This document shows positions 27,963 to 36,259 of a stretch of DNA of 64,000 nucleotides, one piece after another. Location: the NCBI RefSeq assembly GCF_031450805.1, contig NZ_JARTVY010000005.1:647502-711501 (forward strand), given 5' to 3'. The notes below the pieces were generated by a model, which worked only from the letters and a program-made list of their open reading frames with translations, was not told the origin of the DNA and ran no database searches. The position numbers and the translations under genes are program-made. Position 1 is the first letter of the stretch; each line of letters begins with the position of its first letter. Source of the stretch: Caballeronia sp031450805 (GTDB lineage: Bacteria; Pseudomonadota; Gammaproteobacteria; Burkholderiales; Burkholderiaceae).

Positions 27963-29017
27963 TAGTGAACCTCACGATCGGAAGTGGCGGGGCGGCGCGC
28001 GAACTTCGCGACGGCGGCGCGGAATTCGCCAGATTGCAGCATCATCACCGCGAACACGACGACCGCCTTCACGACGAGATTCACTTCGGGCGGCACGCCC
28101 AGCGAGTAGATGAGATACGTGAGCGTCTGGATGATGAGCGCCCCGATCACGCTGCCCGCCAGCGTGAAACGTCCGCCCGTGAGCGCCGTGCCGCCGAGCG
28201 TGACGGCGAGGATCGCATCGAGTTCGAGCAGCAGGCCGGCGTTGTTGCCATCGGCGCTCTTCACGTTGGAACTGATGAGTATGCCCGCGACGCCCGCACA
28301 GAGGCCGCTGAACGCGTAGGCGCCGAGCGTGAGCCGCCGCGCCTGCACGCCTGCGACGCGCGCGGCAGTCGGATTGATGCCGACGGCCTGAAGAAACAGC
28401 CCGAGCGCCGTGCGCGTGATGGCGAGATAGAGCAGCACGAACACGAGCGCGACGATCAGGATCGACACTGGCAGGCCGAGAAAATATCCGCCGCCGAAGA
28501 AGAAATACGGGGAATAGTAGATCGTGATGATCTGACCGCTCGTGATGAGCTGCGCGATGCCGCGTCCCGCAACCATGAGGATCAATGTCGCGATGATCGG
28601 CTGCATGCCCGCGCGCGCCACGAGCAGGCCGTTCCACACGCCGCACAGCAACGCGACGCCGAGCGCCGCCAGCAGCACGACGGGCAATGGAAAGCGCGTG
28701 ACGTTGCCCGCAATCGAGCCGCCGATGGCCCACGCGGCCACCGCACCGGCAATGGCGACGATCGCGCCCACGGAAATGTCGATGCCGCGCGTCGCGATCA
28801 CGATCGTCATGCCGAGCGACACGACCGCGAGCGGCGCCGCGCGATTGAGAATGTCGATGAGACTGCCGTACAAATGGCCGTCGCGCCATTCGATATGCAG
28901 AAAGCCGGGGTTGAACGCCGCGTTCAGCGCAAGCAGCAGCGCAAGCGTGACAACGGGCCAGCCGAGCCGATGTTCGAGCGCCGAGCGTAGCGCGTTGGGT
29001 CGCACGGACTCATCCAT
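27962..29017 (-). CDS. ytfT: sugar ABC transporter permease, YtfT-like
   Basis: A 351-residue permease of the same family as its neighbour: IVIATRGIDISVGAIVAIAGAV, LLVARAGMQPIIATLILMVAG, TALGLFLQAVGINPTAARVAG and ILAVTLGGTALTGGRFTLAGS. The start overlaps the end of the ATPase gene by eight bases. YtfT and YjfF proteins work as a heterodimer with YtfR and YtfQ; in E. coli this system imports galactofuranose. The substrate here is inferred from family only. Confidence 0.88.
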   Translation of the reverse strand: MDESVRPNALRSALEHRLGWPVVTLALLLALNAAFNPGFLHIEWRDGHLYGSLIDILNRAAPLAVVSLGMTIVIATRGIDISVGAIVAIAGAVAAWAIGGSIAGNVTRFPLPVVLLAALGVALLCGVWNGLLVARAGMQPIIATLILMVAGRGIAQLITSGQIITIYYSPYFFFGGGYFLGLPVSILIVALVFVLLYLAITRTALGLFLQAVGINPTAARVAGVQARRLTLGAYAFSGLCAGVAGILISSNVKSADGNNAGLLLELDAILAVTLGGTALTGGRFTLAGSVIGALIIQTLTYLIYSLGVPPEVNLVVKAVVVFAVMMLQSGEFRAAVAKFARRPATSDREVH

Positions 29018-30551
29018 GTTCCGCTCCGATCATTTCGCATACGGTGTCCTCGCTCGTGCCTGCCGGCAGTTCGCCGACCTTGCGCCGGTCGCGCAGCACG
29101 ACGATTCGATTGGCAATCCGAACGACCTCCGATATCTCCGACGAGATGAAAAGCACCGCCATTCCGGTCGATGCGAGCCGCAGGATCTCGTCCATGATTT
29201 CCTGTTTCGCCGCGACGTCGATGCCGCGCGTGGGTTCGTCGAGGATCAACAGGCGCGGTTCGGTCGCGAGCCATCGGGCAATGAGCGCCTTCTGCTGATT
29301 GCCGCCCGACAGAAGGCCGATCGGCATGTCGAGCGTCGCGGCCTTGATGCCGAGCGCGCGCACGAAGCGTTCGGCAAGCGCATTCTGCTCCGCGCGCGAG
29401 AGGCAGCGCCGCGCGCCGAGCCGCGCCTGCAGCGCGAGTGCGATGTTCTCGCGCAGCGACAGCTCCGCGACGATGCCATCGGCCTTGCGCTCTTCCGGGC
29501 AGAACGCGAGACCGTGCCGGATCGCGTGGGCGGGCGTCGTGAATTCGACCGGGACGCCGTCGATGCGCAGTTCGCCCTGGTCGGGCTTTTCCAGGCCGAA
29601 CAACAGTCTCGCAAGCTCCGTGCGTCCGGAGCCGAGCAGGCCCGCCACACCGACGACCTCACCCGCGCGCACGCGCAGGTCGAGCGGCTGCAATTGCCCG
29701 GTCTGCCCGAGGCGCGATGCATCGAGAAGGACATCGTCGGTGGATGCGGTATCGGCTTCTTCGGGCGGCGCTTGCCGCGCTTGTGCGGCGGCCAGTTCGC
29801 GGCCGAGCATCGCGGCGATCAGCGCTTGCGTGTTCAGTTCGCTCGCAGGCCATGCGCCGACGAGGCGGCTGTTGCGCAACACGGTGATGCGGTCCGAGAT
29901 CGCATAGACCTGGTTCAGAAAGTGCGTGACGAAGAGAATCGCGATGCCTTGTGCGCGCAAGCGGCGCAGCACGTCGAAGAGAAGGCGCACTTCGTCTTCG
30001 TCGAGACTCGACGTCGGTTCGTCTAGGATCAGCACTTTCGATGACAGCTTCAACGCACGCGCGATCGCCACCATCTGCTGGACCGCGACGGAGTAGCTCG
30101 TGAGCAGGCGCGTCACATCGATATCGAGGCCGATGCGCGCGAGCAACTCGCGAGCCTCCCGATTCGTCGCGTCCCAATCGATGCGATACGCGTGCAACGC
30201 GCCGCGTCGCGGAAACGATCCGCTGAAAATGTTCTCGGCGACGGACAGGTTAGGGCAGAGATTCACTTCCTGATAGACCGTGCTGATGCCGAGCCGCTGC
30301 GCCTCCTGCGGCGAACCGGGGCGAATGGCGCGGCCATCGAGCAGGATCTCGCCCGCGTCGAGACTGACGACGCCGGTGAGCACCTTGATGAGCGTCGACT
30401 TGCCCGCGCCGTTCTGTCCCATGAGCGCGTGAACCTCGCCCGGATACAGGGTTAGATTCACGCCCGCCAAGGCGTGCACGCCGGCGAAGCGCTTGTCGAT
30501 GCCGCGCAGTTCGAGTACGGGCGCGGCGTCCGTCGGCCTTGGCGATGTCAT
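29010..30551 (-). CDS. ytfR: sugar ABC transporter ATPase, two-domain, YtfR-like
   Basis: A 513-residue protein with two fused ATPase domains, as usual for ribose/galactofuranose importers. Domain 1 has Walker A GQNGAGKSTLIKVL, a signature-like SVAVQQMVAIARAL and Walker B VLILDEPTSSLDEDE. Domain 2 has the degenerate P-loop GLLGSGRTELARLLFG, signature LSGGNQQKALIARWLA and Walker B LLILDEPTRGIDVAAK. The degenerate second P-loop is normal in this family. It lies 6 bases after the binding-protein gene and overlaps the next permease gene. Confidence 0.92.
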   Translation of the reverse strand: MTSPRPTDAAPVLELRGIDKRFAGVHALAGVNLTLYPGEVHALMGQNGAGKSTLIKVLTGVVSLDAGEILLDGRAIRPGSPQEAQRLGISTVYQEVNLCPNLSVAENIFSGSFPRRGALHAYRIDWDATNREARELLARIGLDIDVTRLLTSYSVAVQQMVAIARALKLSSKVLILDEPTSSLDEDEVRLLFDVLRRLRAQGIAILFVTHFLNQVYAISDRITVLRNSRLVGAWPASELNTQALIAAMLGRELAAAQARQAPPEEADTASTDDVLLDASRLGQTGQLQPLDLRVRAGEVVGVAGLLGSGRTELARLLFGLEKPDQGELRIDGVPVEFTTPAHAIRHGLAFCPEERKADGIVAELSLRENIALALQARLGARRCLSRAEQNALAERFVRALGIKAATLDMPIGLLSGGNQQKALIARWLATEPRLLILDEPTRGIDVAAKQEIMDEILRLASTGMAVLFISSEISEVVRIANRIVVLRDRRKVGELPAGTSEDTVCEMIGAEHG

Positions 30552-30557
30552 CGTCGC

Positions 30558-31517
30558 TCAGTACTTGCGGTTGGGGAATTCCTTCGCCGCGACTTCCATC
30601 GGGAAGATGCCTTCCTGAGTCACGATGCGCTTCTGCACGGGCTTGCCTGCCTTGATGTCCTTCACCACCGCCATCAATTGCGGCCCCAGCAGCGGACTGC
30701 ATTCGACGGACACGTTCAGCTTGCCGGCCATCATCGCTTCGAACGCGCCCTTCACGCCATCGACGGAAATGATGATGATGTCCTTGCCCGGCTTCATGCC
30801 GGCTTCTTCGATCGCCTGAATGGCGCCGATGGCCATGTCGTCGTTGTGCGCGTAGAGCACGTTGATTTTCTTGCCGTCGGCCTTGAGGAATGCCTCCATG
30901 ACCTCCTTGCCTTTCGCGCGCGTGAAGTCGCCGGTCTGCGAGCGAATGATCTTGTACTTCGGGTCCGCCTTGATGATTTCCTCGAAACCCTTCTTGCGAT
31001 CGATGGCGGGCGCGGAGCCGACCGTGCCTTGCAGCTCGACGATATTCACCGGCCCCGCGTTGTCCTTCATCTTGTCGACGAGCCAGCGGCCCGCCTTGCG
31101 ACCTTCCTCGGTGAAGTCCGAGCCGATGAACGTCACATAGAGCGATTCGTCCTTGCTGCTGATTGCGCGATCGGTCAGCACGACGGGAATCTTCGCGTTC
31201 TTCGCTTCGATGAGCACGGTGTCCCATCCCGTCTCGACAACCGGCGAAAACGCGATGACGTCCACGCGCTGCGCAATGTACGAGCGGATCGCCTTGATCT
31301 GGTTCTCCTGCTTCTGCTGCGCGTCGGAGAACTTCAGGTCGATGCCCGCGTCCTTCGCGCTCGACTTGATCGACTGAGTATTCGCGGTGCGCCATTCGCT
31401 CTCGGCCCCGACCTGCGCGAAGCCGAGCACGATAGGTTTCTGCGCGAAGCTCAGGGCCGGCAGCATTCCGCTCAACGAGGCAGCGGCCATCGCGGCCAAT
31501 ACGGTGCGGCGTCTCAT
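30558..31517 (-). CDS. ytfQ: sugar ABC transporter periplasmic binding protein, YtfQ-like
   Basis: A 319-residue exported protein with signal peptide (RRRTVLAAMAAASLSGMLPALSFA) and a type I sugar-binding fold: IVLGFAQVGAESEWRTANTQ, RVDVIAFSPVVETGWDTVL, VVLTDRAISSKDESLYVTF, GSAPAIDRKKGFEE, YAHNDDMAIGAIQAIEEAG and SVECSPLLGPQLM. These match YtfQ, the galactofuranose-binding protein, through most of the ligand pocket wording. The ATG at 31515-31517 is preferred over one 15 bases upstream because GGAGGA lies 7 bases before it. It is the first gene of the operon ytfQ-ytfR-ytfT-yjfF-gntR. Confidence 0.9.
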   Translation of the reverse strand: MRRRTVLAAMAAASLSGMLPALSFAQKPIVLGFAQVGAESEWRTANTQSIKSSAKDAGIDLKFSDAQQKQENQIKAIRSYIAQRVDVIAFSPVVETGWDTVLIEAKNAKIPVVLTDRAISSKDESLYVTFIGSDFTEEGRKAGRWLVDKMKDNAGPVNIVELQGTVGSAPAIDRKKGFEEIIKADPKYKIIRSQTGDFTRAKGKEVMEAFLKADGKKINVLYAHNDDMAIGAIQAIEEAGMKPGKDIIIISVDGVKGAFEAMMAGKLNVSVECSPLLGPQLMAVVKDIKAGKPVQKRIVTQEGIFPMEVAAKEFPNRKY

Positions 31518-31846
31518 CGGTGTTTCCTCCATTCGTACGCTGTCGATTTTTTTGGTCTTCGAATGCTCGTGGAATGCACGTCTGAATCTCGGATTCTCGA
31601 TCTCGTAGCCGCTTGCGTGACCTTTGTTCTCGCTATGTGGGTTGCTCGATCCACGACGGCGCGGCGATGAGATAGATAGACTATATGAATGTCTTCAAGC
31701 GGTTTTTATTGATGTAAACCCGCTCAGTGGTGGACATAGTCTGACGATCTGTGTGATTGCTCGCCAACCATGCAGACGAAAAAAACCCGCCGGGATTCGG
31801 CGGGTTTCTTGCACGACGAGTCCGGCGCGAAGCCGGACCCGCTGAA
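31518..31846. other. intergenic region between ytfQ and tyrosinase genes
   Basis: These 329 bases hold the ytfQ promoter region and the tyrosinase terminator. GAATC-TCG-GATTC at about 31592-31604 is a small dyad that could be the GntR operator, but I would not insist. An A/T-rich patch at 31670-31740 contains a dyad AGACTAT...ATAGTCT. Confidence 0.4.
31776..31808 (-). terminator. Rho-independent terminator of the tyrosinase gene
   Basis: Stem AAACCCGCC (31783-31791) and GGCGGGTTT (31799-31807) with a 7-base loop; on the reverse strand it is followed by a run of seven T. It lies about 40 bases past the tyrosinase stop. Confidence 0.9.
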
Positions 31847-33346
31847 TCAGTAAGTTCCGGCCGGCGGGCGCTGGCTGGTCGAAATGATGTACGGCGCTTC
31901 AGTACTGAGTTCGACGCGAAGCTCTCCCACGGACAGCACATCGCCCTTGGGTGCGGCGCTGCCGTTCACGCGAACGAACGACACCGCATACTCACGGCCG
32001 TTGCCCGACCCGATCTTCAGCAGCGCCGTGGTTGCCGGAAACTCCAGCGTCACCATGCCGTGATGCGCCGCACCTGCGATTTCGAACGCACCGACCGTTC
32101 CGAGGAAATGCTTGGAACGCACTTCATCGATATCGACGCCTTCGGGCAGGTTCAGATAGACGTTGTAGAAGTAACCGCCGGCCGCGCCTGCGGTCGTCAG
32201 CATCACATCGTCCAGCACGATCTTGACGGACTTGTACTGGCTCGACTTGCCGGGCGCGAGCGATGCCGCATTGGACGCGCCGCGCGCTGCCGCTTCGAAG
32301 CCTTCGGCAGTCGCCGACAGAAGATCCTGCAGCGGCTTAGCCGAATTCGCTTCGCCGATCACGCGCGCACTCACCGACTGTTCGCGGAGCACGAGTCCCT
32401 TCACGCCGCCGATCGACCGGCGTCCGTTTGCAATGTTACGGGCCGCCGTTGCAGCGAACGTCGCGATCGGCGGACGGGCGCGAATCTGTGCAACCTGCGC
32501 CTGCACGCGGATGATGCGGCCGGTTTGCGCCGACGGCGGCATCGTCGTGGGACGGGTCGTATCAGCATAGTCGTAACCGAGCCGCGAGCGGTTCGAGTAC
32601 GTCTGTTCCTTGTTGATGGTCAGGCCCGGCGCATACGTGAACGTGCCGGCCCAGTACGGATCGGTCGGCGGCGGCATGGTGCGGCCATCGGGCAGCGCCC
32701 ATGCATGCCAGAGGCGGTCGACGTTCGCGTGATGCAGATAGAAGATCGGATCGCGCGGGGACTGCATCGTCGCCATCGCATTACCGATGATGTTGTGCAC
32801 GGGGTTGTGCGGCGCGCTTTCAAACTTCTCCTCGAAAGAGTTCGCGGTGCCGCGCTGAAAATTCACGACCGAGTACGAGAACGGCGACAGGTCCAGCGCG
32901 TTATAGACGTTCGTGTTCAGACGCGGACAGTACAGCGGGTTGCCGCTTGCATTGTCGGTGAATTCGCTCGGGATATGCGGGTTCTTGAACCAGTCCCAAT
33001 ACGGCAGGGTGAACGACGCATCGCCGGTGATGCGCTTCATCTGCTGCTCGAGATAGTACAGATAGCCGCGGTGCCACGCGAGGAAATAGGGTGCGCGGTG
33101 CGGGCAATAATTCGCATGCACATTCGTCCAGTATTGCCACGAGTTCGGATCGTTGGCATTGGTATTGGCCATCATGGAGCGCACGCAGTTCAGAAACGAC
33201 GCGTAGTGCGGGGTTTGCTTGTACTGCTGCCACTCCACGCGGACTACGTTGGTCGCCGCAACTGCCATATAGGGAAACGCAGCCCATGAAAGCGTCGATG
33301 CAGCGCCGCCGAGGAAGGCTCGTCGGGTAATTTTTAGGCGGCTCAA
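31847..33346 (-). CDS. Tat-exported tyrosinase / polyphenol oxidase with C-terminal beta domain
   Basis: From the proposed TTG start at 33344-33346 (GGAGA 6 bases upstream) the protein has 499 residues and begins with a twin-arginine signal (KITRRAFLGGAAS); the frame is open 44 codons further upstream, but those residues would bury the Tat motif. The type-3 copper centre is complete: CuA His77, His83 and His92 (VHANYCPHRAPYFLAWHRG), CuB His180, His184 and His205/206 (HNPVHNIIG, DPIFYLHHANVDRLWH). Cys81 sits in a Cys-X-His arrangement with His83, as in fungal enzymes where the two form a thioether bond. Residues 330-499 make a beta-rich domain (YKSVKIVLDDVMLTTAG, GGYFYNVYLNLPEG) resembling the shielding domain of plant and fungal enzymes. 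The family oxidises phenols to quinones, for example in melanin formation. Confidence 0.88.
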   Translation of the reverse strand: MSRLKITRRAFLGGAASTLSWAAFPYMAVAATNVVRVEWQQYKQTPHYASFLNCVRSMMANTNANDPNSWQYWTNVHANYCPHRAPYFLAWHRGYLYYLEQQMKRITGDASFTLPYWDWFKNPHIPSEFTDNASGNPLYCPRLNTNVYNALDLSPFSYSVVNFQRGTANSFEEKFESAPHNPVHNIIGNAMATMQSPRDPIFYLHHANVDRLWHAWALPDGRTMPPPTDPYWAGTFTYAPGLTINKEQTYSNRSRLGYDYADTTRPTTMPPSAQTGRIIRVQAQVAQIRARPPIATFAATAARNIANGRRSIGGVKGLVLREQSVSARVIGEANSAKPLQDLLSATAEGFEAAARGASNAASLAPGKSSQYKSVKIVLDDVMLTTAGAAGGYFYNVYLNLPEGVDIDEVRSKHFLGTVGAFEIAGAAHHGMVTLEFPATTALLKIGSGNGREYAVSFVRVNGSAAPKGDVLSVGELRVELSTEAPYIISTSQRPPAGTY

Positions 33347-33796
33347 GATATTCTCCGGTACATAGTACGACGAATTAAGCGGGTCACGATCAATCCATGC
33401 GAAGCCGGCGATCCGGTAAGTGACCGCTTCTTCGATGCTCGTGCTGGGTGACGAACGGGAGACCGTGGCGACGAACAACGTGTGCCTTTACAGTCAGGCC
33501 ATCGAGAAAGGAACGCGTGCCTTGCAGTCGATATGCGTCGTGGGTTGTCAGAAAGGAATGTACGCCGATCAGTCGTCCTTTTATCGTGCGCTTCCGCACG
33601 TAAATATCCGACTAATGTCGTTTATACATGTGTTGTCGCACAGTGACTACAGCGGCGCTTCCGATTGCAGCTAATCGCGTGCCACGAGCAGATCGAATGC
33701 ATTAGTAATTCACTGAAATCCGCTCGTCATTTGATAATTGTCTGCGGAATAAGCGATGGAAATAACGCAGTCGGAGCGGCGCAGTTCAGGAGAACG
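33347..33796. other. divergent intergenic region, tyrosinase and ATP-grasp genes
   Basis: This 450-base stretch holds short open frames on both strands (for example 33420-33674 forward) that show no recognisable domain, no convincing ribosome site and no codon pattern like that of the neighbours. The right part (33600-33780) is A/T-rich and probably contains the promoter of the ATP-grasp gene. Confidence 0.4.
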
Positions 33797-34693
33797 ATGA
33801 TGTCGATCGGCAAAGGCCTTGTGAAAGCAGTACTGGATTGTCTTCCGGACCGCGTATTCTTGAGCATAGCGCACAGACGCAAGGTCGGCAGATTTCCAAA
33901 CATCAGCCATCCGAGAACGTTCAATGAAAAGATACTTCATCGCTGTCTTTATCCCGATGCACGTTTCGTCGATCTGACCGACAAGCTGACCGTGCGCGAC
34001 TACGTGCGTCGCAAGGTCGGCGAGCAATATCTGATACCGCTGATCGCGACGCCGCCCGCATTCACGCGTGAAGTGTTCGATGCATTGCCGCGCGCCTTCG
34101 TGATGAAAGCGAATCACGGCAGCGGTTTCGTCGAAGTCGTGCGCGACAAGTCGAAGACATCGTTCGACGAATTGCAGCGCCTTGCGCAACGCTGGCTTGC
34201 AACGGACTTCTATCGCGTGGCGCGCGAACGTCACTATCGGACTATCAAGCCTCGCATCTATTTCGAGCAATTGCTGATCGAGTCCAACGAAGACATTCCG
34301 GCCGACATCAAGATTCATTGCTTTTTCAGCGACGGTCAGGCGAGGCCGACCATTTATATCGCGGTGATTTCGGATCGTTTCGGCGAGCATCCGCGTGGCG
34401 ACATGTACGACGGAGAGTGGAATCGTCTGGATGTCGCCATCGGGCACTATCCGCGCAGTCCGCAGCCCGCGCCGCGTCCTGCAAATCTCGATGCGCTGTT
34501 ATCGGTTGCCACGTCGCTTGCGGAAGGCTTCGAGTATGTGCGCGTCGATCTTTACGCGCCGAGCGACAAGATTTATTTCGGCGAATTGACTTTTACGCCG
34601 GGCGCGGGCGTCTTTCCGATGGACCCGGAGCATCTCGACTATGAATGGGGCCGCTTGATGAACCGGCCCTTCATGCAAGGCGCGCGCGCATAG
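33797..34693 (+). CDS. TupA-like ATP-grasp protein
   Basis: A 298-residue cytoplasmic protein. It starts with VLDCLPDRVFLSIAHRRKVG and the TupA-like hallmark FNISHPRTFNEKILHRCLY-type wording (here PNISHPRTFNEKILHR), followed by LTDKLTVRDYVRRKVGEQYL, a nucleotide-binding Lys in AFVMKANHGSGFVEVV, the ERHYRTIKPRIYFEQLLI segment, DIKIHCFFSDG and the metal-binding end YVRVDLYAPSDKIYFGELTFTPGAG. ATP-grasp enzymes join a carboxylate to an amine or similar group; TupA-like members sit in teichuronopeptide, capsule and exopolysaccharide loci. AGGAGA lies 4 bases before ATG 33797 (ATG 33800 is equally possible). The A/T-richer codons than its neighbours hint at transfer. Confidence 0.82.
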   Translation: MMSIGKGLVKAVLDCLPDRVFLSIAHRRKVGRFPNISHPRTFNEKILHRCLYPDARFVDLTDKLTVRDYVRRKVGEQYLIPLIATPPAFTREVFDALPRAFVMKANHGSGFVEVVRDKSKTSFDELQRLAQRWLATDFYRVARERHYRTIKPRIYFEQLLIESNEDIPADIKIHCFFSDGQARPTIYIAVISDRFGEHPRGDMYDGEWNRLDVAIGHYPRSPQPAPRPANLDALLSVATSLAEGFEYVRVDLYAPSDKIYFGELTFTPGAGVFPMDPEHLDYEWGRLMNRPFMQGARA

Positions 34694-34703
34694 AGGGCTC
34701 GAT

Positions 34704-35351
34704 TCAGCATGCGGCGAACACGCGGCGTCGCCGCGCCACCATGTCGCCAGCGCGGCGGGGCGCCGTGTTGAACACGACGCCGGCCACGTTGGCGCCGCTT
34801 CGCTGAAGCACGCTGACCGCGTCATCGATCTCTTCTTCGCTGCGCGGGCCAGGGCGCGCGACGACGATCGTCGAGCCGCCAAGCGCGGCTACGGTGCTCG
34901 CATCGTCGAACGCGAGTATTGCAGGCGTATCGATGATGATGAGGTCGTAAGCGGGCGACAGCTCTCGCAGCAGTTCCTGCAAGCGCCCGTTCGCGAGCAG
35001 TTCGGAGGGATCGGCGAGCGTGCCGCCTGCGGTCATCACATGGAGGCCCGGGACATCGACGGGACGAACCGCGGCCGTCGCGTCCGTTCTGCCGGCAAGC
35101 CAATGCGCCAGTCCCGCGCCGGGGGGCAATCCGAACAACGATGCGACGCGACCGTGGCGCAAGTCCGCATCGATCAGCAACACGCGCTTGCCGGCTCGCG
35201 CGTTGACGCCTGCGAGATTGGCTGCGATGAACGTCTTGCCGACGCCTGCGGTCGGCCCCGTGACAACGAGCACGTTGGACCCACTGCGATCCGCCACGAG
35301 CGCCGAGCGTTGTCTTCTTCCAAAGCGAGAGTGTTCGATCTGCATGATCAC
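34704..35351 (-). CDS. BY-kinase-type P-loop ATPase (CpsD/Wzc cytoplasmic domain), stand-alone
   Basis: A 215-residue protein with the bacterial tyrosine-kinase fold: deviant Walker A VTGPTAGVGKTFIAANLAG, Walker A' VLLIDADLRHGRVASLFG and Walker B LIIIDTPAILAFDD, plus GLAHWLAGRTDAT and MTAGGTLADPSELLANG typical of exopolysaccharide kinases. There is no Wzz transmembrane domain and no C-terminal tyrosine cluster: the protein ends in RRRRVFAAC. It may therefore need a partner membrane protein, or may not autophosphorylate in the usual way. GTG at 35349-35351 (GGAG 7 bases before) is preferred; ATG at 35343-35345 is the alternative. It converges with the ATP-grasp gene, 10 bases apart. Confidence 0.8.
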   Translation of the reverse strand: MIMQIEHSRFGRRQRSALVADRSGSNVLVVTGPTAGVGKTFIAANLAGVNARAGKRVLLIDADLRHGRVASLFGLPPGAGLAHWLAGRTDATAAVRPVDVPGLHVMTAGGTLADPSELLANGRLQELLRELSPAYDLIIIDTPAILAFDDASTVAALGGSTIVVARPGPRSEEEIDDAVSVLQRSGANVAGVVFNTAPRRAGDMVARRRRVFAAC

Positions 35352-35643
35352 GAAGCGCTCCTCGGTGGATGGTGTCGATGCAATTCGCGAAACGCACGAT
35401 CGGACGCTTTCGCGCCGCTGCGGCCTTCGCGGAAATCAGCGTAGTACGCCGAATTGCATATGGACAAGCGCCGTCGAAATGCGTTCGTGACTTTCGCTTT
35501 TCATCCGCTGCCCGAGCGCCTAAAACAGGAACAGGGCCGACTTCCTGCCATTGAGTCGGCGCGGGCGGACGTCGCTCGAACGCGAATTAATCGATTAGGA
35601 AAACGACGCCCGAACGTTCGATCATCGACGGATGAGGGCGGAA
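35352..35643. other. divergent intergenic region, BY-kinase and DUF1326 genes
   Basis: A 292-base gap with only short unconvincing frames. It should carry the promoters of both flanking genes; none could be recognised. Confidence 0.35.
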
Positions 35644-36246
35644 ATGAGCTATCAACTGGAAGGCAGCATTCTCGAAGTATGCGAATGCAAGGTGCTGTGT
35701 CCTTGCTGGATCGGAGAAGATCCCGACAACGGCACGTGCCGTAGCGCGCTGGCTTATCACTATGAAAAAGGCGTGATCGACGGCGTCGACGTGTCGGGCG
35801 TCACGGTCGCATTCGCCGCGTTCATTCCGGGCAACGTGCTCGAAGGGAACTGGCGCGTTGCAATGTTCGTCGATGACAGGGCGACCGATGCGCAATTCGA
35901 TGCGCTCCTGAGCGTGCATCGCGGAGAACGCGGCGGGCCGCTCGCTGAACTCGTGAAACTCATTGGCGAAGTCGTCGCGGTCGAACGCGCGCCTATCGAA
36001 TTCACCGTGCAGGACGGCAAGGGCAGGCTGACCGTCGGAAAGACGATCGATGCCGAAATGGAGCCTTATCGCGGCCCCACAGGCGAACCGACAAAACTCG
36101 TCGAAAGCATCTTCTCGACGATACCCGGCTCGCCTGCCTACGTCGCCAAAGCGAACGTGTTCCGCCTGAAGGACGAAAAGCTCGGCATCGACCTTTCGCT
36201 AACAGGGCATAACGCCATTCAAGGCTCGTTCAGCTTCGCGTCATAG
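35644..36246 (+). CDS. DUF1326 protein, cysteine-rich N-terminus
   Basis: A 200-residue protein without signal peptide or membrane segment. Residues 13-32 carry five cysteines (C13, C15, C19, C21 in CECKVLCPC, and C32 in NGTC), a pattern suited to binding a metal ion or a labile thiol pair. The rest is a beta-rich DUF1326 domain (VSGVTVAFAAFIPGNVLEGNW, VAVERAPIEFTVQDGKG, NVFRLKDEKLGIDLSLTGHNA). No enzyme activity is known to me. The next gene encodes a DUF2182 membrane protein 13 bases downstream; the two domains are commonly neighbours, which suggests that they form one functional unit. Confidence 0.8.
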   Translation: MSYQLEGSILEVCECKVLCPCWIGEDPDNGTCRSALAYHYEKGVIDGVDVSGVTVAFAAFIPGNVLEGNWRVAMFVDDRATDAQFDALLSVHRGERGGPLAELVKLIGEVVAVERAPIEFTVQDGKGRLTVGKTIDAEMEPYRGPTGEPTKLVESIFSTIPGSPAYVAKANVFRLKDEKLGIDLSLTGHNAIQGSFSFAS

Positions 36247-36259
36247 CGTCGGACGAAGC

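Noticed and set aside
33420..33674. Small forward open frame upstream of the ATP-grasp gene.
   Set aside because: No ribosome site, no recognisable domain and codon use unlike the neighbours.
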